A stretch of DNA of 64,000 nt from Myxococcus fulvus (GTDB lineage: Bacteria; Myxococcota; Myxococcia; Myxococcales; Myxococcaceae): positions 186,001 through 250,000 of the forward strand of contig NZ_FOIB01000008.1 in the NCBI RefSeq assembly GCF_900111765.1. The letters are read 5' to 3'. Shown piece after piece: positions 1 to 7,404 of this stretch. The position numbers and the translations under genes were made by a program. Position 1 is the first letter of the stretch. Each line of letters opens with the position of its first letter. The notes under the pieces are model-generated. The model was not told the DNA's origin. It saw nothing but the letters and a program-made list of their open reading frames with translations, and made no database searches.

Positions 1-61
1 TGCTAGGCTCGCCGGGTTCACTCACCCCAACCCTCTTTGTGGAGAGGTGGAGAGTCATTCG

Positions 62-655
62 ATGAGCACGCAGAAGGCGAAGATGGGCGCGCTGCCGCCA
101 GAGCCCGCGGCGCTGGTGGAGAAGCGCGAGAAGCTGCTGGCGGAGCTGGAGAAGCAGTCGAAGACGGCCGAGGGCACCTTCCTCCAGGTCGTCCGCACCA
201 TGAAGATGCTGGTGTCGTCCACCACGCCCGGCGCCCCGTTCGATGAGCGGCTCTATGCCGACGTGTCCGGCGCGCTCGAGCGCTTCATGGCGGACCCCAT
301 CCTCCCCGTTCCTCCCGCGCTGGGCATGGTGGTGTCGTACCTGTCCGAGCGCCTGAACACCTACGGGATGACCATTCAGAACGCCGTCAAGGAGGCGAAC
401 CCGGAGATGCACGCGAAGCTCGCGTTCACGCCTCCGAGCGCCCCGCAGGCCCCCGCCCCGGCGGCGCCGGCCGCGGCGGCCCGCGCCCCCGCCGCCAAGG
501 ATGGCTTCGAGAGCGGCTCTTCTCGCCGGGGCCTGGCCCTGGACCCCGAGGCCAGCCCCCCTCCGCCCGCGGCGGACCCGAAGAACGAGCAGCAGAAGCT
601 GGAGGGGTTCAAGGCCTGGATGAAGAACCCGAGCCTTGGAAAGATCAAGGGTTAG
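62..655 (+). CDS. Hypothetical protein at T3SS locus
   Basis: 197-residue protein of no family I recognise. The ATG at 62 is chosen because GGAG (49-52) lies 9 nt upstream; an in-frame GTG at 47 is less well placed. Residues 1-125 are predicted mostly helical and charged. They are followed by an Ala/Pro-rich linker (about 128-155) and a short basic C-terminus with a helical KLEGFKAWMKNP segment. There is no signal peptide or membrane segment, so it is probably cytosolic or exported by a specialised system. It is the first of a run of same-strand genes leading to sctV, so a T3SS accessory or substrate role is inferred from position only. Confidence 0.7.
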   Translation: MSTQKAKMGALPPEPAALVEKREKLLAELEKQSKTAEGTFLQVVRTMKMLVSSTTPGAPFDERLYADVSGALERFMADPILPVPPALGMVVSYLSERLNTYGMTIQNAVKEANPEMHAKLAFTPPSAPQAPAPAAPAAAARAPAAKDGFESGSSRRGLALDPEASPPPPAADPKNEQQKLEGFKAWMKNPSLGKIKG

Positions 656-684
656 GCCTGTTTCCGGAGGGGAACCGGGACGGG

Positions 685-711
685 CGGATAAGCCGGAAAT
701 GATCCGGATAA
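685..711. repeat. CGGATAA direct repeat in intergenic region
   Basis: CGGATAA occurs at 685-691 and again at 705-711, exactly 20 bp apart (about two helical turns), in the gap between the first gene and the 72-residue gene. The spacing would suit a dimeric regulator. Nothing else supports a function. Confidence 0.3.
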
Positions 712-810
712 TTCGCAGGAAACTTCTGAACCCCTCCCCCGATAATCTTTTTGTAGCCGCCGCTGCACTTCACCTCGCAGCACTCACGAATTAATCACAG
801 GAGAACGTCC

Positions 811-1029
811 ATGAGCATCTCTGCCAACTTCAACGCCGCTGCGAGCAGCATCCTGGCCGGTTCCAAGGCCTCCAACGACATGATCGCGGCGGCCCCGAAG
901 GATCAGCAGCCGTTCCTCCGCGCGCAGGAGCAGATGCAGCGCGAGGCCAAGCTGGTGGAGCTCATCTCCAACTCGATGAAGAAGATCGAGCAGATGCAGA
1001 GCGCCATCGTCGGCAACATGCGCGGCTAG
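811..1029 (+). CDS. Small helical protein, candidate T3SS needle subunit (SctF-like)
   Basis: 72 residues, with a good ribosome site (AGGAG about 7 nt before the ATG). Needle subunits (MxiH, PrgI, YscF) are about 80 residues: helix, a Pro/Asp/Asn-containing turn, then a long helix ending in a conserved hydrophobic tail such as IIQNFR. Here an N-terminal helix is followed by PKDQQP (about residues 30-35), then a long helix ending IVGNMRG, which fits that layout. Overall identity is low, so the call rests on size, architecture and position three genes before sctV. An inner-rod protein or another small T3SS component is possible. Confidence 0.5.
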   Translation: MSISANFNAAASSILAGSKASNDMIAAAPKDQQPFLRAQEQMQREAKLVELISNSMKKIEQMQSAIVGNMRG

Positions 1030-1206
1030 TCGTAGCCCGCAGCCTGCAGCACCCTGGCCTCGCAACAGCTCTCCGAGCTGCTGCGGGGCCGGTTCATTTT
1101 CGGGCCGGTTGCTTTCGGGCTGGGTTGGACAAGGCCCCACGCCTGTCCGAAACTTTCCACCCCCACCCCGCGAAAATCCCTTCAACCCATCTTTTTGGAG
1201 AAACCC

Positions 1207-1662
1207 ATGGTCGCTCCTGTCAACGGCGGTTCCCGCTCCATCCCCTCGCAGAAGACCGCGTCGGAGTCCACGACCCAGACCCCGTCGGATCCGGCCGCGG
1301 AGCGGGCCAAGCAGAAGTCCACCATGGACGGCATCCGCAAGAAGGACGAGACCAAGCTGACCGGGGGAGATCGCGAGAACTACGCGAACGCCAAGGGCAC
1401 GGACCTGCTGCTCGAGAACAAGCCGTTCCTCGGCTTCTTCCCCGACTCCGTGTCGGAGACCATCGCCAAGAAGATGGATGAGGACGTCGCCAGCTACCTG
1501 AAGCAGCATCCGGATGCGTCCCTGAAGGACATCGACAGCCACATCGGCGAGCGCTTCAAGACGCACATGTTCAGCGCCGTGGTCGCCCAGAAGGGCGTGG
1601 ACATGGCCATCGCGAACCTCAAGAAGCAGCTGCAGAAGATCCGCGACGGCTTCGACGACTAG
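1207..1662 (+). CDS. Hypothetical protein at T3SS locus
   Basis: 151 residues. The start is the ATG at 1207, with GGAG (1197-1200) 6 nt upstream; an in-frame TTG at 1195 overlaps that ribosome site and is unlikely. The first 45 residues are Ser/Thr/Pro/Gln-rich and look disordered, as many T3SS export signals do. The rest is predicted helical, with a central FLGFFPDSV segment and a C-terminal amphipathic helix (KKQLQKIRDGF). There is no signal peptide or TM segment. I do not recognise a family. Its position between the needle-like gene and a SycD-like chaperone makes a secreted structural protein or substrate plausible. Confidence 0.65.
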   Translation: MVAPVNGGSRSIPSQKTASESTTQTPSDPAAERAKQKSTMDGIRKKDETKLTGGDRENYANAKGTDLLLENKPFLGFFPDSVSETIAKKMDEDVASYLKQHPDASLKDIDSHIGERFKTHMFSAVVAQKGVDMAIANLKKQLQKIRDGFDD

Positions 1663-1750
1663 TGCGGTCGGCGCCTCTTGACTGGTGGGCCTGCTGGAGG
1701 CGGGCTAGACTCCAGGCCGCCTCCATGTTCCGCCCCGGGAATGAGTCCAG

Positions 1751-2233
1751 ATGACGACGACCCAAGCCAAGGCGCCGGTCTCCGAGAATGATGTGAAGCC
1801 GTTGTCCGGCCCGGCGCTGCTGGAGCGGGCCACGCAGGGCTTCGACCTGTTCCAGGAAGGACGCTTCCAGGAGTCGCTGGCCCTCTTCGAGGAGCTGGCC
1901 GGCATGGATGGCTCGGAGGCGTACTTCCAGACCGCCCTCGGCGCCTGCCACCTGGCGCTGGAGAACCTGGACCAGGCGGAGGCCTACTTCAACCGGGCCA
2001 TCGAGCTGGACCCCTCGGACCTGACGCCGTTCGTCAACCGGGGCGAGGTCCATCTGCGTCAGGGCAAGGTGATGGAGGCGGCGCGTGACTTCAACCACGC
2101 CGTCTCCCTGGACCCCGAGGGCAAGGACCCCCTGAGCGATCGCGCGCGGAAGCTGGCGGCCGCCGCGCTGGAGAGCGTGGAGGCTGCCCAGTCCGGCGCC
2201 GCCGAGCGCGACTCCGGCTCCGAGAGTCCCTGA
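1751..2233 (+). CDS. TPR protein, SycD/LcrH-like T3SS chaperone
   Basis: 160 residues with about three tandem TPR units between residues 25 and 130 (for example LFQEGRFQESLALFEEL and ALENLDQAEAYFNRAIELDP). Class II T3SS chaperones (SycD, LcrH, IpgC) are about 160-170 residues built of three TPRs and hold translocators or needle proteins in the cytosol before export. Size, fold and the position just upstream of sctV support that role. The C-terminal 25 residues are Ala/Ser/Glu-rich. It resembles the TPR protein at 5754-6269, especially around the third repeat. The ribosome site is weak. Confidence 0.75.
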   Translation: MTTTQAKAPVSENDVKPLSGPALLERATQGFDLFQEGRFQESLALFEELAGMDGSEAYFQTALGACHLALENLDQAEAYFNRAIELDPSDLTPFVNRGEVHLRQGKVMEAARDFNHAVSLDPEGKDPLSDRARKLAAAALESVEAAQSGAAERDSGSESP

Positions 2234-2334
2234 AGCCTCCCTCCGTCTCCCCCTCTGGACGGAACACCCCCGCCCGGCTCGTGAGGCCCCCCTTGGGCCC
2301 GGGGCCGGGCGCGGACTAGGATGGGTATCCTCTG

Positions 2335-4458
2335 ATGTCCGCCTCCAATCCGAACAGCTTCCTCTCGAAGTACTCCGACATCGTCCTGGCCATTGTCGTG
2401 GTGGCCATCGTCGGGATGATGATCGTCCCGCTGCCGCCGCTGCTGCTGGACGTGCTGCTGACGCTGAACATCAGCATCTCGGTGGTGCTGCTGCTGGTGT
2501 CGCTCTACGTGCCAGCGGCGCTGCACCTGTCGGTGTTCCCGACGCTGTTGCTCATCACCACGATGTTCCGGCTGTCGCTGACCATCTCCACCACGCGGCT
2601 CATCCTGCTGACGGGTGACCCGGGTGAGGTGGTGGTCGCCTTCGGAAACTTCGTGGTGCAGGGCAACTTCGTCGTCGGCGCCATCCTGTTCCTCATCCTC
2701 GTCATCGTGAACTTCATCGTCATCTCCAAGGGCTCGGAGCGCGTCGCCGAAGTGGCCGCGCGCTTCACCCTGGACGCGATGCCGGGCAAGCAGATGTCCA
2801 TCGACGCGGACCTGCGCGCGGGCTCCATCGACCAGGACCAGGGCAAGAAGAAGCGCAGGGATTTGGAGCGCGAGAGCCAGCTGTTCGGCGCCATGGACGG
2901 CGCCATGAAGTTCGTCAAGGGCGACGCCATCGCCAGCATCATCATCACCGTCGTCAACATCGTCGGTGGTCTCATCATCGGCGTGACGCAGAAGGGCATG
3001 TCCGCGGGCGACGCCGCCCAGAAGTACACGCTGCTCACCATCGGTGACGGCCTGGTCGGCATGATTCCCGCCATCCTCATCTCCACCTGCGCCGGCATCA
3101 TCGTGACGCGCGTCGGCGGTGAGGAGGAGGGCGCCCACCTGGGCAAGGACATGGGCACGCAGCTGACCGCGTACCCGAAGGCCATCGCCATCGCCGCGGG
3201 CATGCTCATCGTCCTGGGCCTGGTGCCGGGTCTGCCGAAGATTCCCTTCTTCCTGTTGGGCTTCGGCGCGGGCTTCGGCGCGTGGACGATGCTCAAGAAG
3301 CAGAAGCAGGACCAGATGGTGGAGGAGGCCGGGCCGGCCATGGAGTCGGACCTGGGCACGCCGATGTCGTCGGAGCCGGCGCCCAAGGAGCCGATGAACC
3401 CGGACTCCGAGCTCTTCATCCCCGTCGTCACGCCCATCGTCCTGGAGGTCTCCGACGCGCTGGTGCCGTACGTGGACTCGCGTCAGGACAACGGCAAGTT
3501 CCTCTTCGAGCTCATCCCGTTCATGCGCGATGGCCTCTTCGTGGAGCTGGGTGTCCGCTTCCCCGGCGTGCGCGCGCGCGGCAACTCGTCGCTGCCGCCG
3601 GGCGCGTACCAGATTCAAATCAACGAAGTGCCCGTCGTCACCGGGCAGGCCACGCTGGGCCACGTGCTCGTCAACGACACGGTGGACCGCCTGCGCCTGA
3701 TGAACATCCAGGGCTTCGAGGCCATCAACCCCGCCACCCGCCAGCCGGCCGCGTGGGTGCCTGAGCAGCACCGCGACACGCTGGAGGCCGCGGGCCTGAC
3801 GACGTGGGACGTGCCCGGCTACATCATCCTCCACGTGGCGGCCATCCTCCGGCGCAACGCGCGGGAGTTCGTCGGCGTGCAGGAGACGCAGACGATGCTG
3901 GAGCAGTTGGAGAAGGCCTTCCCCGCCATCGTCAAGGAGGTCATCCCCAAGGTCGTCAACGTCCTGAAGCTCACGGACATCCTCCAGCGCCTGGTGGAGG
4001 AGGAGATCTCCATCCGCGACTTGCGCGGCATCCTCCAGGCCCTGTCGGAGTACGGCCAGGTGGAGGCGGACAACGTGATGCTCACCGAGCACGTCCGCGC
4101 CTCGCAGCGCCGCTACATCTCCCACAAGTACGCGCGCGGCAGCGGCACGCTGGTCGTCTACCTGCTGGACCCCAACATCGAGGAGGCCATCCGCGGCTCC
4201 ATCAAGCGCACCTCGGCGGGCGCCCACCTGGCGCTCGAGCCGGAGCTGGCGCAGGAGATCGTCCAGGCCGTGCGCTCGGAGTGTGGCCACCTGCCGCCGT
4301 CCGCCCAGCGCCCCGTCATCCTCACCGCCATGGACATCCGGCGCTACGTGCGAAAGCTGCTGGAGTACGAGTTCAACCCCTCGTTCTCCGTGCTCAGCTA
4401 CCAGGAGCTGTCCCCCGAGCTGAACATCCAGCCGGTGGCCCGCATCTCCACCCGGTAG
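2335..4458 (+). CDS. sctV: Type III secretion export-gate protein SctV (FHIPEP family)
   Basis: 707 residues, the normal length for LcrD/InvA/YscV and FlhA. Residues 15-320 contain about eight hydrophobic segments. The cytosolic loop holds the family signature RFTLDAMPGKQMSIDADL (143-160) followed by FGAMDGAMKFVKGDAIA. Residues from about 360 form the soluble C-domain that makes the nonameric ring binding chaperones and switch proteins. SctV is the proton-driven gate of the inner-membrane export apparatus. The neighbours lack flagellar genes and include SycD-like chaperones, which favours the injectisome rather than the flagellar branch; myxobacteria glide and have no flagella. A TAGGAT -10-like element lies at 2317-2322. 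Confidence 0.95.
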   Translation: MSASNPNSFLSKYSDIVLAIVVVAIVGMMIVPLPPLLLDVLLTLNISISVVLLLVSLYVPAALHLSVFPTLLLITTMFRLSLTISTTRLILLTGDPGEVVVAFGNFVVQGNFVVGAILFLILVIVNFIVISKGSERVAEVAARFTLDAMPGKQMSIDADLRAGSIDQDQGKKKRRDLERESQLFGAMDGAMKFVKGDAIASIIITVVNIVGGLIIGVTQKGMSAGDAAQKYTLLTIGDGLVGMIPAILISTCAGIIVTRVGGEEEGAHLGKDMGTQLTAYPKAIAIAAGMLIVLGLVPGLPKIPFFLLGFGAGFGAWTMLKKQKQDQMVEEAGPAMESDLGTPMSSEPAPKEPMNPDSELFIPVVTPIVLEVSDALVPYVDSRQDNGKFLFELIPFMRDGLFVELGVRFPGVRARGNSSLPPGAYQIQINEVPVVTGQATLGHVLVNDTVDRLRLMNIQGFEAINPATRQPAAWVPEQHRDTLEAAGLTTWDVPGYIILHVAAILRRNAREFVGVQETQTMLEQLEKAFPAIVKEVIPKVVNVLKLTDILQRLVEEEISIRDLRGILQALSEYGQVEADNVMLTEHVRASQRRYISHKYARGSGTLVVYLLDPNIEEAIRGSIKRTSAGAHLALEPELAQEIVQAVRSECGHLPPSAQRPVILTAMDIRRYVRKLLEYEFNPSFSVLSYQELSPELNIQPVARISTR

Positions 4459-4518
4459 CCCCGGGGCAGGGTGGGGCGCGGGGGCGTCACTTCCGACCCG
4501 CGCCGTCGTGATCGGAAT

Positions 4519-4545
4519 CCTCGCGTTTCAACGCAACTCGCGAGG
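4519..4545. terminator. Stem-loop after sctV
   Basis: CCTCGCG (4519-4525) and CGCGAGG (4539-4545) form a perfect 7-bp stem with a 13-nt loop, 61 bp past the sctV stop. No U-run follows. It could be a terminator or an element in the leader of the next gene. Confidence 0.4.
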
Positions 4546-4620
4546 CCGCGCACCGACAATGGAAGGAAGGCGGGAGTGCGTGCTCTTCAGCGCGGACTCC
4601 CCGAGATTCGGGAGGAAGTC

Positions 4621-5703
4621 ATGACGAGTGTCAACCAGGCCGGCAACGCTTCCCGTACCCTCAGCACTGGCAGCACGAAGGTCGGGCTGAGCGATGCGGA
4701 GCTGACGAAGAACCTCGGTCTCATCGAGAAGACGGTGGAGAGCGCGTTCGCGGACATCGAGTCCGCGGTGAAGGCGCTGAACCAGCTCAGCGAGAACTCG
4801 TTCTCGACCGAGCAGGTCCGGGTGAGCGACCTGACCGCGAACGTGGACTCCGGGAACGTGTTCCCCACGGAGAAGCCTCTCATCGACGAGAACACCTTCC
4901 GCTCGCCGGACAAGCTGAAGGTGGACGACAAGGGCACCATCACCACGCCGGGCGGCTACAAGATCGAGCAGTTGGGCCAGTTCGAGTGGAAGATCTCCGG
5001 TCCGGACGGCAAGAGCACCCGCATCTGGGGTGACCCGCACGTCGACGAGAGCGACGGCGGCAAGTTCGACTTCAAGCGCAACACCACGTTCCAGCTGCCG
5101 GACGGGACGGAGATCAACTGCACCACCGTGCCCTGGGGCAACAACGGGATGACGGTGACGGGCAAGCTGGACATCACCAACGGCGCGGACCACATCGCCG
5201 TCACGGACATCGACAAGGGCAAGGGCAAGGTCGGTGAGCTGACCAAGGACGGCTACGAGACGACCGTCGCCTTCCAGTGGAACGACACGTTCCAGAACAA
5301 CAGCCGGGACCTGCTCGTCATGGGCAAGGACTCCGACGACTGGGCCAACCAGGGCAAGGAAGTCCTGGGCGACGAGGGCGGCGGCGCCACCTTCAAGCAC
5401 GGCAAGGACCTGGAGTTCCAGTACAAGGACACCCCCTCGGTGCTCAACCTGCTGCCCGAGCCGGCCAAGGACAAGAAGGACACGGCCAAGGCGGGGGACG
5501 TCACCCAGCAGCGCGACGCGCTGATGCAGAAGGTGAACGACCACATCACCCAGGCCATCGCCGTACTGGGCAAGCCGAAGGAGTCCGAGAAGGAGCAGCC
5601 CCTCGAGGACCGGTTCAAGTCCGTCGCCGACATGTTCAAGGCGCTGGATGAGATCAACTCGCTGAATGATATGGTCAAGCCGCGCAGCAACATCTTCATC
5701 TGA
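4621..5703 (+). CDS. Putative T3SS substrate with DUF1521/MIIA self-cleaving domain
   Basis: 360 residues. The ATG at 4621 has GGAGG (4611-4615) 5 nt upstream. Residues 1-75 are polar and helical without a Sec signal. Residues about 95-270 match the DUF1521, or metal-ion-inducible autocleavage (MIIA), domain: RIWGDPHVDESDGGKFDF surrounds the diagnostic GDPHVD at residues 137-142, followed by a beta-rich TTFQLPDGTEI region. In the Bradyrhizobium effector NopE1 the protein cuts itself between Asp and Pro of this motif when calcium binds, so cleavage here is predicted after D138. The C-terminal region (about 285-360) is helical. It sits directly after sctV and before a SycD-like chaperone. Export and cleavage are inferences. 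Confidence 0.85.
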   Translation: MTSVNQAGNASRTLSTGSTKVGLSDAELTKNLGLIEKTVESAFADIESAVKALNQLSENSFSTEQVRVSDLTANVDSGNVFPTEKPLIDENTFRSPDKLKVDDKGTITTPGGYKIEQLGQFEWKISGPDGKSTRIWGDPHVDESDGGKFDFKRNTTFQLPDGTEINCTTVPWGNNGMTVTGKLDITNGADHIAVTDIDKGKGKVGELTKDGYETTVAFQWNDTFQNNSRDLLVMGKDSDDWANQGKEVLGDEGGGATFKHGKDLEFQYKDTPSVLNLLPEPAKDKKDTAKAGDVTQQRDALMQKVNDHITQAIAVLGKPKESEKEQPLEDRFKSVADMFKALDEINSLNDMVKPRSNIFI

Positions 5704-5716
5704 CCCATGGCAACAA

Positions 5717-5742
5717 GAGGGGCCCTGGCTGACGGGCCCCTC
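5717..5742. promoter_or_regulatory. GC-rich hairpin before the chaperone ribosome site
   Basis: GAGGGGCCC (5717-5725) and GGGCCCCTC (5734-5742) are a perfect 9-bp inverted repeat with an 8-nt loop. It sits 13 bp after the DUF1521 stop and ends 2 bp before the GAGG ribosome site of the next gene. Without a U-run it is more likely a processing, attenuation or translational element than a classical terminator. Confidence 0.5.
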
Positions 5743-5753
5743 GCGAGGTGGTC

Positions 5754-6269
5754 TTGAGCGGCAAACCGGAGCGCGGTGGTACGCCGGACGTGCGGATTCC
5801 GAAGGCCCTGGTGGAGAAGCTCGTCAAGGGCGACCTCCAGCTGGGGCAGTTCCTGGGAATGACACGTGAGCGGCTCTTCGAGTACGCCGCCGTGGGCCAC
5901 AAGATGCTCCAGGCCGGCCGCACCCGGCTGGCCCTGGACATCTTCCAGGGCCTGACGGCGGCCGCGCCCCAGGAGCCCGCCTTCCACACCCAGCTGGCCG
6001 CCACGCTGCTGACGATGGAGCGCGTGGACGCCGCGTTCGACGCCTACCAGCGCGCGCTCGCGTTGGATGGCTCGCACGGCGACGCCCTGGTGGGCCGCGG
6101 CGAAATCCTGCTGCGCCGGGGCAATGTCCCCGAGGGCCTCAAGGACCTGAGTCGGGCCATCGAGCTGGACCCGGGCCTGAAGAAGCGCTCCACCCAGCGC
6201 GCCAAGGGCACGCTGCTCGCGCTGAAGAAGCAGGCCGAGAGCCTCAAGGCCGCCCGTCCGAAGCGCTGA
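5754..6269 (+). CDS. TPR protein, SycD-like chaperone downstream of MIIA protein
   Basis: About 171 residues. TTG at 5754 is preferred because GAGG (5745-5748) is 5 nt upstream; an in-frame GTG at 5748 overlaps that site. Three TPR units lie at about residues 45-150 (AGRTRLALDIFQGL, ERVDAAFDAYQRALALDG, GNVPEGLKDLSRAIELDP). The basic tail ends AARPKR. Length and fold match class II T3SS chaperones and it resembles the TPR protein at 1751-2233. It follows the DUF1521 gene by 50 bp on the same strand, so it is probably that protein's dedicated chaperone, by analogy with other effector or translocator/chaperone pairs. Confidence 0.75.
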   Translation: MSGKPERGGTPDVRIPKALVEKLVKGDLQLGQFLGMTRERLFEYAAVGHKMLQAGRTRLALDIFQGLTAAAPQEPAFHTQLAATLLTMERVDAAFDAYQRALALDGSHGDALVGRGEILLRRGNVPEGLKDLSRAIELDPGLKKRSTQRAKGTLLALKKQAESLKAARPKR

Positions 6270-6291
6270 CGTGACGCCGTCCTCGGGGTGA

Positions 6292-6314
6292 GCGCGGGCA
6301 GGTCGTGCCCGCGC
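6292..6314. terminator. Terminator hairpin between convergent genes
   Basis: GCGCGGGCA (6292-6300) pairs perfectly with TGCCCGCGC (6306-6314) around a 5-nt loop, midway between the TPR stop and the FHA-gene stop. It is likely a two-way terminator, although no T-tract is present. Confidence 0.65.
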
Positions 6315-6326
6315 CCCCAGGGGACT

Positions 6327-7370
6327 TCAGGCGCCGGCGACCACGGCGATGAGCAGCACCAGGAACACCAGCCCCACCACGCCCATGACGACGAGCGGGA
6401 CGAGCTTCTGCTTGTCCTTGAGCATCGCCATGGCGCCGCCCGGAGCGACCTCGTCCGGCACGGAGTTCTCCTGCGAGGACTGGATGGGCTCCTCGATGGG
6501 GGCGGGCTCGGGTTCCGGCTCCGGAGGCGCCGGCTCGGGCTCCGGCTCCGGAGGGGCCGGCTCGGGCTCCGGCTCCGGGGGCTTCTCCTTGCGCACCGGC
6601 GCGGGGCGCGAGGGCGACGGAGGCGGGGCCTTCTTCACGTCGGTGGCGAGCTGGACGGGCTCCTCGGCGGGCTCGGCCGGGTCGACGTAGAGGAAGCGCG
6701 TGCCGCCCACCTCCACCTCGTCGTTGTCCTTGAGCGCCTTGCGGTTCACCCGCTTCTTGTTGACCTTGATGCCGTTGCGGCTGCCCAGGTCCTCCACGTG
6801 CGTGCCGGACCAGTCGCGGCGGATCTTCGCGTGCTTGCGCGAGGTCAGGTCGTCCTTGAGGACGATGTCCACGTCCTTCTCGTCCCGGCCGATGACCAGC
6901 TCGGACGCGTCCGCGATTTCGATGCGCTCGCCCTCGCGGGGCCCGTTCATGATGCGCAGGTAGCGCTCCTCCGAGGAGGACAGCCCGCGCATCACGTCCT
7001 TCAGGTTGTCGCGCGCGATGAAGGACGTCTTCTCCGACGTGGCGTCCGCGTTGATGAGCTCCGTCACCTTGTCGAAGCGCACGTCGTACTGGGCAATCGC
7101 GATGACGTCGCCGTTGCGCAACAGGCGCTTCTCGCCCTTGGGCAGGGGCTTGCCGTTGACCTGGGTGCCATAGGCGCTGCCCAGGTCCTCCAGGAAGAAG
7201 AGCGTGCCCTCCTGACAGATGCGCGCGTGGTTGCGCGACACCGCCTGCTGGGCCAGCACCACCTGGCAGGACTTGTCGCGCCCCAGCGTGATGACTGATT
7301 CGGTGAGGACGTGCTCGGTGCCCTTGGCTCCGGCCTCGCTGCGCTGCGTGACGGTGAGACGGACGCTCAT
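6327..7370 (-). CDS. Tail-anchored protein with two FHA domains
   Basis: 347 residues. FHA1 (about 25-95) has G30-R31 and S45/H48 but SAYG in place of the usual NG. FHA2 (about 158-225) has G161-R162, S177/H180 and N199-G200, so it is a complete phosphothreonine-binding site. A Pro/Glu linker contains three 9-residue PPEPEPEPA-type repeats (about 264-290). A single hydrophobic helix (323-345) ends the protein, so the FHA domains should face the cytosol. FHA proteins read Ser/Thr kinase signals. SctD of injectisomes also has a cytosolic FHA fold, but it carries a large periplasmic part that is absent here. A regulatory link to the T3SS is inferred from adjacency only. Confidence 0.9.
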   Translation of the reverse strand: MSVRLTVTQRSEAGAKGTEHVLTESVITLGRDKSCQVVLAQQAVSRNHARICQEGTLFFLEDLGSAYGTQVNGKPLPKGEKRLLRNGDVIAIAQYDVRFDKVTELINADATSEKTSFIARDNLKDVMRGLSSSEERYLRIMNGPREGERIEIADASELVIGRDEKDVDIVLKDDLTSRKHAKIRRDWSGTHVEDLGSRNGIKVNKKRVNRKALKDNDEVEVGGTRFLYVDPAEPAEEPVQLATDVKKAPPPSPSRPAPVRKEKPPEPEPEPAPPEPEPEPAPPEPEPEPAPIEEPIQSSQENSVPDEVAPGGAMAMLKDKQKLVPLVVMGVVGLVFLVLLIAVVAGA

Positions 7371-7404
7371 CGAGGGGGTGGTGCTTGCAGGGAACAGCGG
7401 GGCA

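Noticed and set aside
1725-1754. Nine-codon upstream ORF overlapping the first TPR start (ATGA)
   Set aside because: It could be a coupling leader peptide, but it has no ribosome site and such overlaps arise easily by chance.
2059-4290. A 743-codon open frame on the minus strand
   Set aside because: Antisense shadow of sctV, which has clear family motifs.
6503-6580. Short tandem repeats as a possible CRISPR-like array
   Set aside because: These are 27-bp in-frame repeats coding for the Pro/Glu linker of the FHA protein; there are no spacers.
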